Shown: positions 25,182 to 37,559, counted from the first letter of the stretch. The stretch is 64,000 nucleotides of DNA from Calliopsis andreniformis (GCF_051401765.1 NC_135073.1:3968001-4032000); one strand, 5' to 3'. Program-made: numbers and translations. The notes: generated from the letters alone by a model not told the origin.

Positions 25182-25257
25182 ATGAGACAGTTCCCAACCG
25201 TGCAAACCGCATTCGTCGCGTTACAATGTCTATTTTCTGTACGGACGAAAATTAATG
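25182..25257 (+). CDS. First coding exon with signal-peptide-like N-terminus
   Basis: ATG at 25182 opens 25 codons: MRQFPTVQ, then a hydrophobic core TAFVALQCLFSV, then RTKIN, the layout of a secretory signal peptide. The exon ends one base into the next codon at an excellent donor, ATG/GTAAGC (25257/25258). Phase 1 requires an exon beginning with two bases of a codon. The exon at 29127 fits: the joined codon is GGT and the frame then stays open to its own donor. The ATG follows a GC-rich leader and is the first in good context, so I take it as the start. The mature protein is unknown; it may end in the cysteine-rich exon at 62003. Confidence 0.5.
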
Positions 25258-26812
25258 GTAAGCACCTGTGTACGGCAAATATGTAACTATTTTGAACATG
25301 ATCAAAATACCATGATAAAACATGAAAATGTACTATTCTACAAACTTTATTTTAGAGTTAGGGATCGTAAGAATTTTCTTTTTAAATTCACAGGTATCTT
25401 AAAAGAAGTGAACTCATAAGTCAATAACTGTTAATGAGTAGGTAAGAATACTGCAATCCATATTTTACATTATTTTCAGTAATGACTTAAATATGATCTA
25501 TGTTACGAATGCCATTTTCTATTACAAGGCAGGGCTTAATATGGCTGAAAATTTGATATTTTTGGTAATCTTATATATAGACATTTTACTTTGTTTCAAA
25601 TTAGATGTAGTTCTACGAATTTGAAAATATTTCTGAAATTTTTGAAAAAGCTGTTATATAACTTTTTTGAAAAGTACTTCTATATGCCCATTTAAAAATA
25701 TCCAATTCTACTTAAACGTTCGTATCTTCCTTCTATCTCTATGTAACCATATGACTACATATCTATCAATCGAAATCAAAACTTTATTTAATTTTATTTA
25801 ATTTCTTCATTTACCACTGCTAAAAAGTAGAATGAAGACTTGAACGTTTCGAAAATGTTAGAATATTTTCATGAAGTAAATGTTTTACACACAAAATGCA
25901 TGAAATACAAATATTTCTTATTGTTAGTAGTCATAAAGTAATTTGGAAAAGAAAGGATTAACAATTTTAACATTTGTTACATATACATAAAACAGTAATT
26001 TGTGAGCAATTTTAAATATTTAAAGTCATTTCATTATATCATCGCGTGTTTCTACCCTACAAATACTATAATGCAGAAACAGATAGCAAACTGAGTGTAC
26101 GTGACGAGTGGAAATAAATTTGCTAGAAATTGCTTATCAGTCAGTCTTCGTCCTACAGCGAATCTCATATTTATCAAAGAGTTATCAATGATTCATATGC
26201 AAAAATGGAGGTTAGCAGGACAGGAACCTTTTTATAGATCATTCTAGAAGCAGTACTTTAATGCGTCATTCTTTAAATGCTTCATTCTTTGTAGGCTCAC
26301 GTCATTTTCGCACTGCTCGTGACGGATATAATGTACATAAAGTAGTTTTCACGGTTGACGAATGAATGAAATGTAAGCGAAAACAGAAATTTGGTGATGC
26401 TTCGAGCAAGCACTGCCATATTTAATATTAGAACTGCTAGAGGGATCAAAATGACCCCTATGTTCATTCTTTACATGTATCGTATTCTTTCAAAATATTA
26501 TGATTTTTCTCCGTTAATGCAGAATATTTTTAATTTTATGTAAAGAATCATTCACATAAAATGGAATATACATAGAACATATTCCTGACAAACGATCAAA
26601 TTTTTGGAGAAACGAGTTAGATAGATACACGTTTTAGAAAAATTGGTCTCAATGGCTTTTCAATTGTGTACATTATTTATCTCATTATAATAGATAGCGT
26701 ATAAAAAATGTCATCTTAAAGAGCGTACAAAAACTGTGACTACTTTCAATCATAAAAATATACTCGTAGTATACACTATGCTAGCAACACAACAAGAAAT
26801 GCAACCACTCAC
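25258..26812. other. AT-rich, probably intron
   Basis: It follows the GTAAGC donor at 25258 and shows no further supported exon. CpG-poor throughout apart from a small patch near 26280-26360. Confidence 0.4.
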
Positions 26813-26940
26813 CTAAGCTGCTTCGGACCTTGGCATCGTACGATATGATTGAGTGACTGGAAGAAGCAAAAACGTGTGATACTTTAACACCCACAGGATG
26901 AAGGTAGCTCGATGAATTATCCAGGTGATATTTGCAGGAT
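26813..26940 (-). ncRNA. Exon-like piece, minus arm of the inverted duplication
   Basis: On the minus strand a long pyrimidine run ending TTTATTTCAG precedes the exon (26940 downward), and a strong donor CTTAG/GTGAGT follows at 26812. The first half is homologous to the plus-strand exon at 29127-29185: TAATTCATCGAGCTACCTTC here against TAATTCGTCGATCTGCCTTC there, then CATCCTGTGGGTGTTAAAG against CATCCTGTAGGTGCTAAGG. The donor used by the plus copy is lost here (AAAGTATCAC instead of AAGGTAAGAT) and the exon would extend to the later GTGAGT. The frame is open for about 35 codons to a TAG at the donor, but the reading does not match the plus copy, so a non-coding exon or decayed copy is more likely. 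Type is provisional. Confidence 0.4.
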
Positions 26941-27954
26941 CTGAAATAAAAGAAAAAAGAAGCATTAGTAATAAAAATTAATTTTAATACCCTAATTTCT
27001 AAATTTTATTTAAAATTTCAGTAGAAATTTATTCCGATGTATGAAATTGTAAATCCATTATTTATATTTAAATTATGTAAAACTGTCTATAAGAGAAAAA
27101 AAACAACAATTTAAAATAAACATATTTCTATAAATAATAATGTATTTTGTAAATAATAAAATGTAATAAGATAATTGGAGAAATGTATAAATACACACCA
27201 AATAGGGAACAAAATATGTACAGATAATCATGAGAGCTGATTAAAATTTTTTCAAAATATCGAATGAATCTTTTAGCATAAATTTACTAATGTTTGAAAT
27301 AATAATAAAGATCAAAGCTACTAGTAACAGTTAGATGCTCATATAATATTATAATAATTATGTGCTCATAGGTATGTATGTTATGCTTATACTAATACTC
27401 ATCGAGCTGTTAAGACGTCGTATATGTTCGATATTTACTGATTAATGCCGACCCTTGACATACATCAGGTAACATTATGCTATTTTGAAAATTCTGAGAA
27501 CAGCCAAACACTGCGAATATTTAAAAGATACAAGATTCCAGTGAAGATATGTATGTAAAAACAGAGGTAATAAAACCATAAAAGTAATGCACTAATTCAC
27601 ATATTATATTATATATATGTTTCAAAAGTGGTGGATTTTAAACAATATGATGTTTAAACTATGATTAATTTAAGTTATGAGTAATTATTCTTTAAAGCTA
27701 AAAGTCAGACAAATTATTTAAATAATTTTTTCTATATTCAGATATAGTTTTACGCTTTTCTTAAAAAACATTTTTTTAAAGTTATTTTTTAAACATATCT
27801 GTAATATCATCTATTTTCTAACAATTGTTCAATATCTTTCGTATTTTCGGCATTTGTATTTTTATTGTTTCAAAGTCAGACCCGAATGTTCTGTGCGATT
27901 GGGAAGTATTGTACAATACATATTGAAAGTTCGTTATAATATCAAACAAAATAC

Positions 27955-28095
27955 TAAAAAACGCATCACTGTTATAAGCTCTATACTTCGACATTCTCTA
28001 CTTCTCTGTTTGAAGTAGACTGCACGCGCATTTTCGAGAATGCCAAGAATATCGTTCTAGCTTTGATACTATCAAATCTTGTTCGCTTACGATTC
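27955..28095 (-). pseudogene. Decayed mirror copy of the plus-strand exon at 28660-28778
   Basis: Reading the minus strand from 28095, the sequence follows the plus strand from 28660: GATTTGATAGTATCAAAGCT against GATTCGATAGTATCGAAAGT, then GGCATTCTCGAAAATGCGCG against GGCATTCTCGAAGATGCGCG, then GCAGTCTACTTCAAACAGAG against GCAGTCTGCTTCGAACAGAG. Many differences are CpG losses. A seven-base insertion follows and the donor GTG/GTAAGT has become GTGATGCGT, so this copy could not splice at the same site. Similarity continues into the intron (TATTTTG, TATAACGAA). Confidence 0.6.
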
Positions 28096-28659
28096 TTTAT
28101 AGAGTAACTTATTTAATATTTTTATTTAAGATATTTACTTATCGTTTAATAAAATACCACGCCACATGCTGTTTTCACTGACCAAGAAAATTCAGTATTC
28201 ACAAATATGGTACATAACCCCTTAATTCTTTTAACTCTTCAACTAAAAAACGAAAACTTAATTCGCCAAATAAATATTCACGAAACTTATCAGAATTTAA
28301 TTGTATTTCTTTACTAACCTTGTGAATCTTCCTAAATGTATAGAAATCGACAAGTGTAGATTTATGCACACATTTTACGCAACGAAAGACAAATATGTAC
28401 ACATGTACGTCTCATTCTCAGCGCGCGTGGAGTGTGAATAAGCATATCTATTGAAATCTGCAATAGCAATGTGAGACTTAGGTAATATATGTAAAATAGT
28501 TAGTTTAGCTATTTTAATAATCGTATAATACATACCATATATATTTTATAGACAATAATCAGATATTTAGTTCCTGAGTAATTATGATTAGTAATTTGTG
28601 TATTTTATAAACTTTTATTGTATTCTTATGATACATATACAACAGGTGGACGACAAAAG

Positions 28660-28778
28660 ACCGTGAACGATCGAGATTCGATAGTATCGAAAGTTGAACA
28701 ATATTCTCGGCATTCTCGAAGATGCGCGCGCAGTCTGCTTCGAACAGAGGACGCCGAAGCGCAGAGCTCATTGCAGTG
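28660..28778 (+). ncRNA. First exon of the plus-strand duplicated unit (lncRNA or small-ORF gene)
   Basis: A CpG-rich stretch ending at a strong donor GCAGTG/GTAAGT (28778/28779). An ATG at 28722 begins MRAQSASNRGRRSAELIAV up to the donor. Spliced to 29127 in phase 0 it would add 16 codons and stop, giving a 35-residue arginine-rich peptide. In the mirror copy at 27955-28095 only the first few codons stay comparable and the frame then breaks, so selection on protein is not evident. I favour a non-coding RNA or a 5' untranslated exon. The 5' end of this exon is not defined; 28660 is where similarity to the mirror copy begins. Confidence 0.4.
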
Positions 28779-29126
28779 GTAAGTTTTTTACTATTTTGTC
28801 TGGTATTTGTAACGAAATTTATTACTGTTTCTTAAAATATCTTCAAATGATGTGAACACTGACTTTCAGAAGATACAGATTTGGACATGAAAACCTGGAT
28901 ATGTATATATTTAGTGTCATGTGAGACGAGTTCCTGTATTCACAACTTTGTGCGTTGAAATGCGAATAATGATGTAAGTATTAAATCAAATTTTAGAAAT
29001 TAAAATTTCCCATTTAAAAGTTGATACTTGAAACTATGAGGATTTAACAATTTAAAAATTTCTAGTAGCCAAAACTGAAAATGTTTCAAACTGATTTTCT
29101 TATATTTCTTGTTTCTTTCATATCAG

Positions 29127-29185
29127 GTACAACAGGCATCCTCTTCGGTAATTCGTCGATCTGCCTTCATCCTGTAGGTGCTAAG
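29127..29185 (+). CDS. 59-bp internal exon, two possible upstream partners
   Basis: Strong acceptor (TTTCTTTCATATCAG) and strong donor (CTAAG/GTAAGA). Joined to the signal-peptide exon 25182-25257 it reads G then TTGILFGNSSICLHPVGAK and leaves phase 0, which fits the cysteine-rich last exon at 62003. Joined instead to 28660-28778 the frame is different and stops at 29175-29177. It belongs to the inverted duplication; the mirror copy (26813-26940) has stops in the first of these frames. Both splice sites are convincing, so it is almost certainly an exon; whether it is coding is open. Confidence 0.45.
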
Positions 29186-30412
29186 GTAAGATGCATAATT
29201 TTTTATCGTTTTAGTTACTGATAGTCAGTTAAGTATATCGTAGGACAAATGATTCGAAACGGTATGATTAACTGGCTGTACATTTTTGTCTAATTGTAAT
29301 TATTCTACATAGCTTGTGTATGTTTCTCTCATCTTATAAAAGAGAACATTAATGTGGGTATATACATATGTATATAAGTGTTCACGATCGAAGAATATTG
29401 AAACAAACGGCAGTAGAGTGTCATCAGATATGATGTGGCATGAATTAAATGATCACGTATCTGCTTACAATTAGTTAAAGAACGCGTTGACTTGCTACTT
29501 TATTATTGTGAGGGCTATAAAATAATACGATAACGATAAAATGAGTAATATACGCAATGAAAGTATTAAATGAAATCCATGACAACGAATTTATAATAAA
29601 TACATAAATAATATAATACATTCAATGAAGTATCAAGGTATTAATTACTAATTACAAGGTATTAATTAATTACTATGTATTTTATTGTATTTCGTATGTT
29701 TATGCAAAAGGTATGTTTCATTTCAAGTACACAGCGATATTTCGCGACTGGTGGATTTCGTTGTCAAATAATATGTATAGCTAATTTATTATATTTTTTC
29801 TGTTTCATTTGAAATATTATTTTTATATCGAAATCATCCGAGATTGGTTTAAAATTTTGCAATTTCGAAATTAGAGTAATTTTTTACTATTTTTAACATA
29901 AAATAAAATCTTCTTTTACATGCAGGTTATTTCGAATAATAATTCTTTTTGTTAAAATCAATAGGGATTAAAATTATTTACTAGTTTATGATTTCCGTTA
30001 ATCGTCCATGATATTGTTTACAAATACGAACAGAGTAGATATATACAGTGAAACTCATTTTGTCCACTCTCGTTGCCAGTCAAGTGCACGCGTATTTGAT
30101 CGAGCTTCACAGTTGATTTTCTCTAAAGTGAAATCGCGTATCAAAAATTGTTATCCTTTCCGTTTTCGTCACGTATCACAATTCAATACACCCTATATTG
30201 ACAATAGGTACGGACGCAGTGCCTTAATCAATTCGTAGGCTAGAATAGCGATTTTTTGGGAATGCTAGATGTTCATTTTCATGACTTTATAAAAAGTTTG
30301 AACCCTTAATTACCATTTCATTCAAAGAAAGAAGGAAAAGTGATGATCGTTGCATTTTATAAAGTAAATCCATACCGTATTACTATCCATTCATAGAAGT
30401 TTTGTCCACATA
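29186..30412. other. AT-rich, probably intron
   Basis: It begins at the GTAAGA donor. A GC-richer patch at 30050-30240 has an open plus frame with an ATG at 30008 but weak coding character. A short tandem of AAGGTATTAATTA occurs near 29635-29675. No exon supported. Confidence 0.45.
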
Positions 30413-30669
30413 TCATGGAGCATCCTTTGCATTATCCTCAACTACCTGTCGGTAAAATACGTACTGCTTTAATCCTTTGAAACAACTCAATTTTGTTGTG
30501 CCGCAAACCATTCGGTAAACCCTGTCGCTTAGAGTAGCAGAAGAGGAGGGGAAGAAGGAAAATCTTTCGATTCCATATAGTATATAGGATGGGAGGATCC
30601 GTTCTGAAATATCAGGAAAAGTGGTATCCAGGATCCATTGTTTCGACGTAAAAAAGGTCGTAGCGCGCA
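30413..30669 (-). CDS. Possible last exon, 84 codons, unknown protein
   Basis: Minus-strand acceptor TAGCATTGTTCAG at 30670, then two leftover bases and a continuous frame to TGA at 30413. It reads in part KQWILDTTFPDISERILPSY and YRMVCGTTKLSCFKGLKQYV, ending VVEDNAKDAP, a mixed composition plausible for a folded domain with two cysteines. A donor-like GACAGG/GTTTAC lies inside (about 30518). No AATAAA follows closely and no upstream exon was found. No family recognised. Confidence 0.32.
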
Positions 30670-30670
30670 C

Positions 30671-33600
30671 TGAACAATGCTAACAAACCAATTCATGGAC
30701 CCAGAGTTTATCTCCGATTTTCGGCGTGCTTTTCACGATGAACGTAAGCTACGCCAATAAACTCACCTAGATCTGTCGACGTTAAATTTCACTCTTCACA
30801 TAGAGGAATGAAAGCGCGTTAGTATGTAAAACTCGTGTATTAGTGGTGTCATTGCATAGACTTATTAAATTCATTTGTTTGAAGGTTGAATCTGCGTACT
30901 CGTATTTTGTGCCACATTAAAATTTATAGTCATCTGATTAGAAATTAGTAGAAATTGGTAATGAATTTACTCCACATGACAAATAAATCAGTAGGTAAAC
31001 TTTAATCAAATAAGAATAAGAATCGATTAATTTAGCGTGTCAAATTTTTATTTGATGCATTTGAATTACAAGAATTTATTTCGAGAACAATTTCACATAA
31101 GTAAATACACATTCGAAACTATTTGAATAATGTTCAAGTCTTTTTACGAAATGAAAAGTATCGATTGCTATGTCGGTATTAAAGTTATTTTTTTCATCAT
31201 TTTATTTTTCATTAAAATTTCATATTTGTCTAATAGATCCCTACAGTTTCTTACAATTTGATATATTAATGTTAATTTAATCTTTCTTCTTTATTGTTAA
31301 ATTTAATTCTTGTTTAAAATGAGGTCACAGTGTTCTCACTACACGCTTTATAACACTCACACATAGTATCAAGGAAATAAATATATAATAAAATACATAT
31401 GTAGATTCTGCAGTAAAATGCAGAAAATATAACAGTGCACTTTATTAAACCAAATAGGAATATACTATATACATACTACTATATATATGAAAACTGCAAG
31501 AGGATGTGACTAGATCACAATTTTCATTATCATCTCGAATAAATTCTACTTTGGAAACGTGTGTATATACATGTATCATTGCACAAAGGAATAATGTGTC
31601 ATAACATTTTACACAAAGCTTACGGGAAGGATTCCATTTCAATTTTCACCGGATCACGGAAATCGAATTTCCTATTACAGACGTGTCGTGCAAAATTCCT
31701 GCCAGATATTCGGGAATACTTATACCAATTCCATAAACGATAAGCTTAGCGCTATAATAACCTTGTGCGCACTGAAAGTTTCAAAAGATTGAATATTATT
31801 CAAAATACGAACATATCACGCATGTAGTTCAAAATTGACACAACTTGAAACAGTGCATTTTTCAGCAAAAGTAAAAAACGTATTAGTTATAATGGTGTAT
31901 TTATCATATTACTTTATAGTAATAATTTGAAGATTGCGTTTTTTAAACTGTGTCATTCTTGGAATATATGAGCAATATATGAAACAGTAAAGTACAAAAT
32001 AATTATTTAAAGTATTCAATATTTCTGAATAATATAACAGAGTAAGGTAAGTGGAAGTAGCAAAATGATTTTCAGAAGAACTAAATACCTATTTTAACAA
32101 ACTTCTCATTCAAATAAATTATTCTGAACCTTTTGTTTAGACCTAATTTGTAATACAATTAAAAACAATTAGGTTAGGTTAAATTGTCACATTTGCTAAA
32201 GGAAAATCAATGTTTTGGGGTATATATTAATCATTAAGTATTTAAGCGTTAAATTTTTGAGATATTTATCTAGAAATGAAAAAGAATACACGTTGAAATA
32301 AGTTAAAAGTAAACAATAATTTCATGTTCTTCAACTACCAATGTTTTGATATCTTATGAATATAAGATTCCTACTGATACATGTTAATATTATTTGGAAG
32401 CTGCTAAATGTAATATCTATTTATTTTACTCTATTGTAAGGAAAAATATGGTCAATGTACTGGTATAAATTACTTAAGTAGTTCTGTGTATGTCAGTTAA
32501 TGTGTTAATTTAATAAATCTAGCTTCTCGAATATTTCAGGCAAAATTTTTTAATACTTCCTGTTTGCATTACGTAAGGTACTAAAAATAACGAAATTTTG
32601 GAAGATATAGTCATTTATTGTTTGACGTATAGAATATTGACGTATAATGTGCGTTTCAAGGGGAAGCATTCCCTTCCGCTCTCAACTCCATTGTTCTAAT
32701 ACAATTACCACCCGGCTGTAACGAGATGATTTCTCTGGTTTGCATACCATTATACTTCGGACAATATTTCTGAGATATTCTAAATGTAAAACGTATGATA
32801 TTAGTTTCTCGAATTAATATTTTTTGATAATTTTCTAAGTGAATAAAGTACTTTTATCATGGTAAAAGTTTGCAACATTTTCGAACAAATTGTGAAATCT
32901 ATTTATAAAAAATTTGGATCTAATTTACTATAGAATAATGCTACCCTAATGTCAATTTTGAAATATTGACTGAAAGATTGACTTGCCATTTTTGAAAAAT
33001 GAATTTATTGTTTATATGTATAAGCTTCCGTTTTCTAGTTATGTTAACTTATTGTTAGACTCAGTTGTTTGTAATTTATGATCAGTAATAATTTTTCTTC
33101 ATCAAATGAAATTATTTAGGACCTTAATAGCAGTTGAATTTGAAATTTATATTTTTTGTCGATACTTATATGTATACAGGCAACAAATCACATTAAAAGC
33201 TAAGCACAGCTTAGCTTAAAAGTTTAGCACATTAAAGATAAATCTAGCTTGGATCTGCTTAAAATATAATTAGTTGTAAGGTATTGGTTACTTATGAAAA
33301 TAACAAATTAATATTTACGTAAGCATGTAATGATTATTAATATGCCAATACCTGGTAAATGTTACTTTTATAGACAAACTAATATTGTACATATTTCAGT
33401 ACACCAGTAATATTTAAAAATGTGAGATACGCTATTTCAGTTAACATTGAATAAAATTAATTTTTCATTCAATATTCTATTGTAGGTATATCCATTAACT
33501 ACTTATGTGTACATGCTTTTGCACAGACATTTATGTTTCATAAGATTAAGAAAAGGGGTTTATGTAGTTGACTTGATGATTTAGTCAATAATATCGTAAT

Positions 33601-34720
33601 ATATTTAATCCGCCTTACTGTTAGTCTTACACAGAAGATTTTGCAGTTTACTCAGTTCAGATATGCCTTGAAGGTCTAAAGATTCCTTGGAAAATTCATT
33701 TACTTTTCTGAATAATGGCAATTGTTCTCGTTATTTAGTTAGTCTTTCCCTCAAGAAGGAATCTAACAACATTCTGCTACCCTTGTTAGGAGTTGAGTTA
33801 TTTCTTACAAAACTTTGAAAACATTTTCTTAACATAGACAGAGTCATATCAAGTCACAAATTTTATTTACTTTATTTTACTTTTAATTACATAAATCGTT
33901 GTCGGACATAGTAGGAGTCTTTGAATGAAATAATGAACCATATTTGATCCCATACGTACAGAATTCCACTGCAACCGATGAACAATGCATTCTGCAGTCA
34001 TTTTGCCAATGGTTGCTTCCCCGTATCCATTATATCGTACATTTTAACGTACTACTCTCCACCAGTGAATTCATTTAATGTTGGAAATAATTCGTTGTAG
34101 TCTACCTTTTATAATCCCACGGGTTGTTGTAATAGAAATGTACAACTGCTTGTACATTATAACACAGCAAACATACGTTTCGAACAACTGCGCTGTGCCA
34201 ATAATTACGTTCTGAAAATATCTGTACCTGTTACGTATTTTACATGTGCGAATGTTTTCAAGAAGAGATCTGTACATTATGCTTCTACTCCTGTTCGTAT
34301 ATAATATTACGTTTTTAAAATGAGTTTGAGAAAGTTGTTTCTAAAATTGGTAAGTTGGAAAGTGAAAATATTTGGACAATCCAACAGATTGCACGTGGCT
34401 CGTGCCGCTTGCCCGCGACTTAGATAGTGTTTGAATTTCAAGAGCGAGAGAGTAAGTTTCACTTTAAATTCGCCATCTCTCTCAACTTTCCGGAGCCATC
34501 CGAAGTGATCCGAAACGCCAAGCTTATGTACATGCAACTGGTTCGATAGTGTGTGTAGTGGAGAGAGAAATTTTCAGTGACACATGTCGCCAATTTGGGT
34601 ATCACAGATTCCGATTCAGTCTTCATAATTAGGCACCTCCTCGTTTGCACAAGCCCAACTAAATTTGTCACATATTTTACTCTGTTTTATCGATAACCCA
34701 GCAGAAAGTAATGCTGAGAC
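30671..34720. other. AT-rich DNA, GC-richer at 34.02-34.66 kb
   Basis: 31684-31743 has a fair acceptor (TTTCCTATTACAG) and a 20-codon frame ending TAA, too short to call. A GC-richer patch lies at 32655-32760. At 34307-34671 two minus-strand frames overlap in a CpG-rich patch (one reads LGVSDHFGWLRKVERDGEFK); neither has an anchoring splice site. Confidence 0.4.
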
Positions 34721-35050
34721 ATAGGTTTACGGGAGCTAACTTTTTGTCTTTATATGACAAGCTTTTGTGCTGGGAAAGGGTTGACTCGGAAGGAAATAGT
34801 TCAATGGAGGACAGTTAACTCGTGATTTCGTTCAAAACGTACTCTAAATTATATAAAGTTGCTTGGATTCCACGACTGTGAACGGTCGATTTTTACTCTA
34901 CTTTACAACACTCGTATTACTAAATATCAGCAGAATCTCATTAAATCACAAGTAGACTGCGCTCCATTGAACTTTTTTCTTTTGAATGAACCCTTTCCCA
35001 GTTCAAAAGCTTCTCATATAAAGACGAGAAGTTAACTCTCGTAAACCCAT
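34721..35050. mobile_element. 330-bp foldback element
   Basis: The left end ATAGGTTTACGGGAGCTAAC and the right end GTTAACTCTCGTAAACCCAT are inverted copies. Pairing continues inward through GTCTTTATATGACAAGCTTT / AAGCTTCTCATATAAAGACG, GCTGGGAAAGGGTT / AACCCTTTCCCAG and GTTCAATGGAGGACAGTTAA / the complement near 34950-34980. The centre (about 34850-34930) is unpaired. No coding capacity; a different family from the CAGGGTG elements. Confidence 0.75.
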
Positions 35051-35630
35051 ATTTTTTGTCAAATTTTGTTGGTAATGTCAATCTGTCTGGCACGTCCTAC
35101 TCTATTTCCCTAATACTTTATTTGTACTCTCTATTGTTGCATAGTTGGTTAAAGACTTCTTAAAAGATCTTATACCTTAACATAAATACATTGCTAGTAA
35201 CATCACCTATAATTGATTATATGCATTTCTTCCAGGCTAAATTGGCTGAATTAGTCACATACTTATGTTAAAGTGTAAGATATTTTTTGCATGCATTAAC
35301 TAGTGCTTCCACCAATTGATAACAGTTTGTTGCTTACAATTAGCAGTTAAGTTACCGAAACGACAAGATAGTTATGTAAGATAATGAAAAAACATAAACA
35401 AGTTGTGCTGCAGTCCTGTCATCAAATCCATAGACTTTCATTATAATAAATTAATGCAACATTTGTGAGCGAAAAAACTATTGCTCAGCATCTTGTAGGT
35501 GGGGCGTCCTTAGGCTAAAAATTAATGTTTACGAGAAAATCAATCCTTTAATTTAATTCTTTCGGGGATGTAAGCATTTGCATTGCAAAAATTATGCTAT
35601 GTTACATTTGTCTGTTACTGGACGCCCGTG
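35051..35630. other. AT-rich upstream DNA
   Basis: No supported feature; it separates the foldback element from the GC-rich stretch preceding the next gene. Confidence 0.5.
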
Positions 35631-36121
35631 AATATTGAGCTGTGTTTGTTCGAGTTTCCTCGAATCGGTATGGAAGAAGAGAAAGCGTTATTACTGGAAC
35701 GAAGGGGCTACAGAATGCTTTCATGAGGATGAAAGGTGGCGAATGAATGTTCAAACCAGCCAGAGATTAATTAACCTGTCATTCAAATACAAAGAGGTTA
35801 CAGTTCAGATTCAAAACGTTTGTCCACTTCGATAAAGGTTCGTTTCTCTCCTGTGCGGCGCCATGTTCGATATTACTTTCACCCTAGAGCAGAACGGTGT
35901 ACTTGAAGTTAGTTACAACGTTTCAATTCTCGTTTATGGACAGATATTTTAATGCAAAGGTATAATTAGTATAGATTGTTATTCTATTAACATTTTATAT
36001 AATGTTTGGAGTGAACGTGTACGATGTGAAAATGAAGAATTCATTGTAGTTTGTAGTTGATCAATCCTCAGTCTGTGAAAATATGAAACTTTATAAAAAT
36101 ATCAATTCTTGAAGATTTAAT
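35631..36121 (+). promoter_or_regulatory. GC-rich promoter/5' leader of the 36-40 kb gene
   Basis: 35631-35930 is GC-richer than its surroundings and lies directly before the first coding exon. A donor-like GCAAAG/GTATAA at 35959 and an acceptor-like CTTGAAG at 36114 would define a 155-bp intron in the 5' leader, placing the ATG at 36122 seven bases into the next exon. An in-frame TGA lies just upstream of that ATG. Short upstream ATG frames (for example at 35863) exist and could be uORFs. Confidence 0.35.
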
Positions 36122-36193
36122 ATGGTTTGGGAACTGAAGGTGGAATTTAATGACTCTTTGTGTTGCAAATTATATGCTCGGTTACCTTCTCCT
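36122..36193 (+). CDS. Orphan gene, exon 1 (start codon)
   Basis: ATG at 36122, preceded in frame by TGA, opens 24 codons beginning MVWELKVEFNDSLCCKLYAR and ending LPSP, then a consensus donor CCT/GTAAGT. It ends in phase 0, and the exon at 36672 begins in phase 0. There is no signal peptide, so a cytoplasmic or nuclear protein is likely. The reading is short, but agreement of frame and splice sites over three or four exons makes the gene model the best in the window. I do not recognise the family. Confidence 0.6.
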
Positions 36194-36671
36194 GTAAGTT
36201 AACCTGCTAAAATTAATTTTTTTCAATTTCAAATTTTATTGGTCGTTGAATATATGCAATCTAGATCGAATGTTTCGATTCATACATTTGGGCTTTCATT
36301 TTGTATATTTTATCGGTTGATATTGATGCATTTATTTTATCCATAGTTTTTTATTTATCCATATGGACACAAAAAGATGTACAAACAAGTACTGATATTA
36401 CTTTCTGTGAAGATGATAAATGAAGTCATTTACTTTAATTTAGTAATCTGTTTAAATACTACTAATATTAAAGTATTAATTGCTTGTCAATTAAAAAATA
36501 GGATTAACTGAGACAAATACTTTTCAATGTAGGTATTGTTAAACACACTGTCTATGGATATCTGTATTTTATAGTTTAGATATAGTTTACATATAAGAAT
36601 GAGGAGAGTTATACGTTTTATCAAAATTTTGATTTAATCAGACTCATGCACTGAATACGTTTCATAAATAG

Positions 36672-36878
36672 GAAGAAGATAATGAGCTTATAGCGCCACC
36701 ATCTTCCCCTGTAGAAGATATTAAATATCCTCCTTTAGTTAAAGACCACAAACTTAGTATTTTCGTATCCGCGGCAGATGTTATTGACACTTTAAATTCC
36801 CAATCCGAAGATGTGTGGCTACCGAAGTTAGATGCTAGGGAACCGATTTCTTCAGAAACAAATTTCATCAAAAGAATG
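36672..36878 (+). CDS. Orphan gene, exon 2
   Basis: A 207-bp exon of 69 codons, open in phase 0, between an acceptor TTCATAAATAG and a good donor AGAATG/GTATGT. It is acidic and proline-rich at first (EEDNELIAPPSSPVEDIKYP), then reads LVKDHKLSIFVSAADVIDTL and later DVWLPKLDAREPISSET. This looks like a mostly disordered segment with short interaction-type motifs. The acceptor is not pyrimidine-rich, so the exact first base could differ by a few. In phase it could also be entered from the exon at 29127, in which case the ATG exon at 36122 would be an alternative start; nothing forces that. Confidence 0.65.
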
Positions 36879-37559
36879 GTATGTACGACTGATATTGTCA
36901 AAAAAAGTAAATATGTAAAATATAAGGAAATATCACGTGACATATTTTGTTATACCAAGAACTAGCAGCGAGTAGAAAGTTATACGTCCTCTGTAGTTCT
37001 TTATTTGATCTGAAAATAATTAATTGAAAAGGTTAATTTTAGATGCTTTTTATTACCTTTCATAGTTCATTAAACGTTGATAATAGTTCCAAACTCTAAT
37101 GATGATATAAAGAGCTGAAAAAGTAAGTCTATTAAAATTAGAAGATTCTTATTTGGAATACACTATGGATAGTGCACAGAAGTATATCTACTCCTAATAC
37201 CTATGAACAAATAGTAATTAAAATTACTTCTATTATAAATACAGAATTAGTAATTTCATACTGACGTTATTTTCGTAAATAACGTTGGTCCTGCATTTAT
37301 GGTCCTGCATAAAATAACATTATTCTCAAACTTCTTGTTTATTACCACTTCAAAAAATATAACACATTACTACTTATTTAAACTGACACTTACAATTATT
37401 CTAAACTCAATAACTTGTTTTTCATCATAGTTATAATATAGTCAATTTTTTATGATGCGCCATATCATTTTGAATATTTCAAAATATATGATACGTATTC
37501 TGCAAATTTTAACAAGCTGTTTTCATACTGAAAATATTTCCATGGAAATATCTATGCAG

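Noticed and set aside
32163..32176. Telomeric TTAGG-like repeat (TTAGGTTAGGTTA)
   Set aside because: Only about two and a half units; expected by chance in AT-rich DNA and no array around it.
35863..35952. Short frame with DITFTLEQNGVLEVS, resembling the Hsp70 D-x-NGI-x-x-V-S segment
   Set aside because: Only one short motif matches, the flanks do not, and the frame stops after 29 codons. Treated as coincidence or a uORF.
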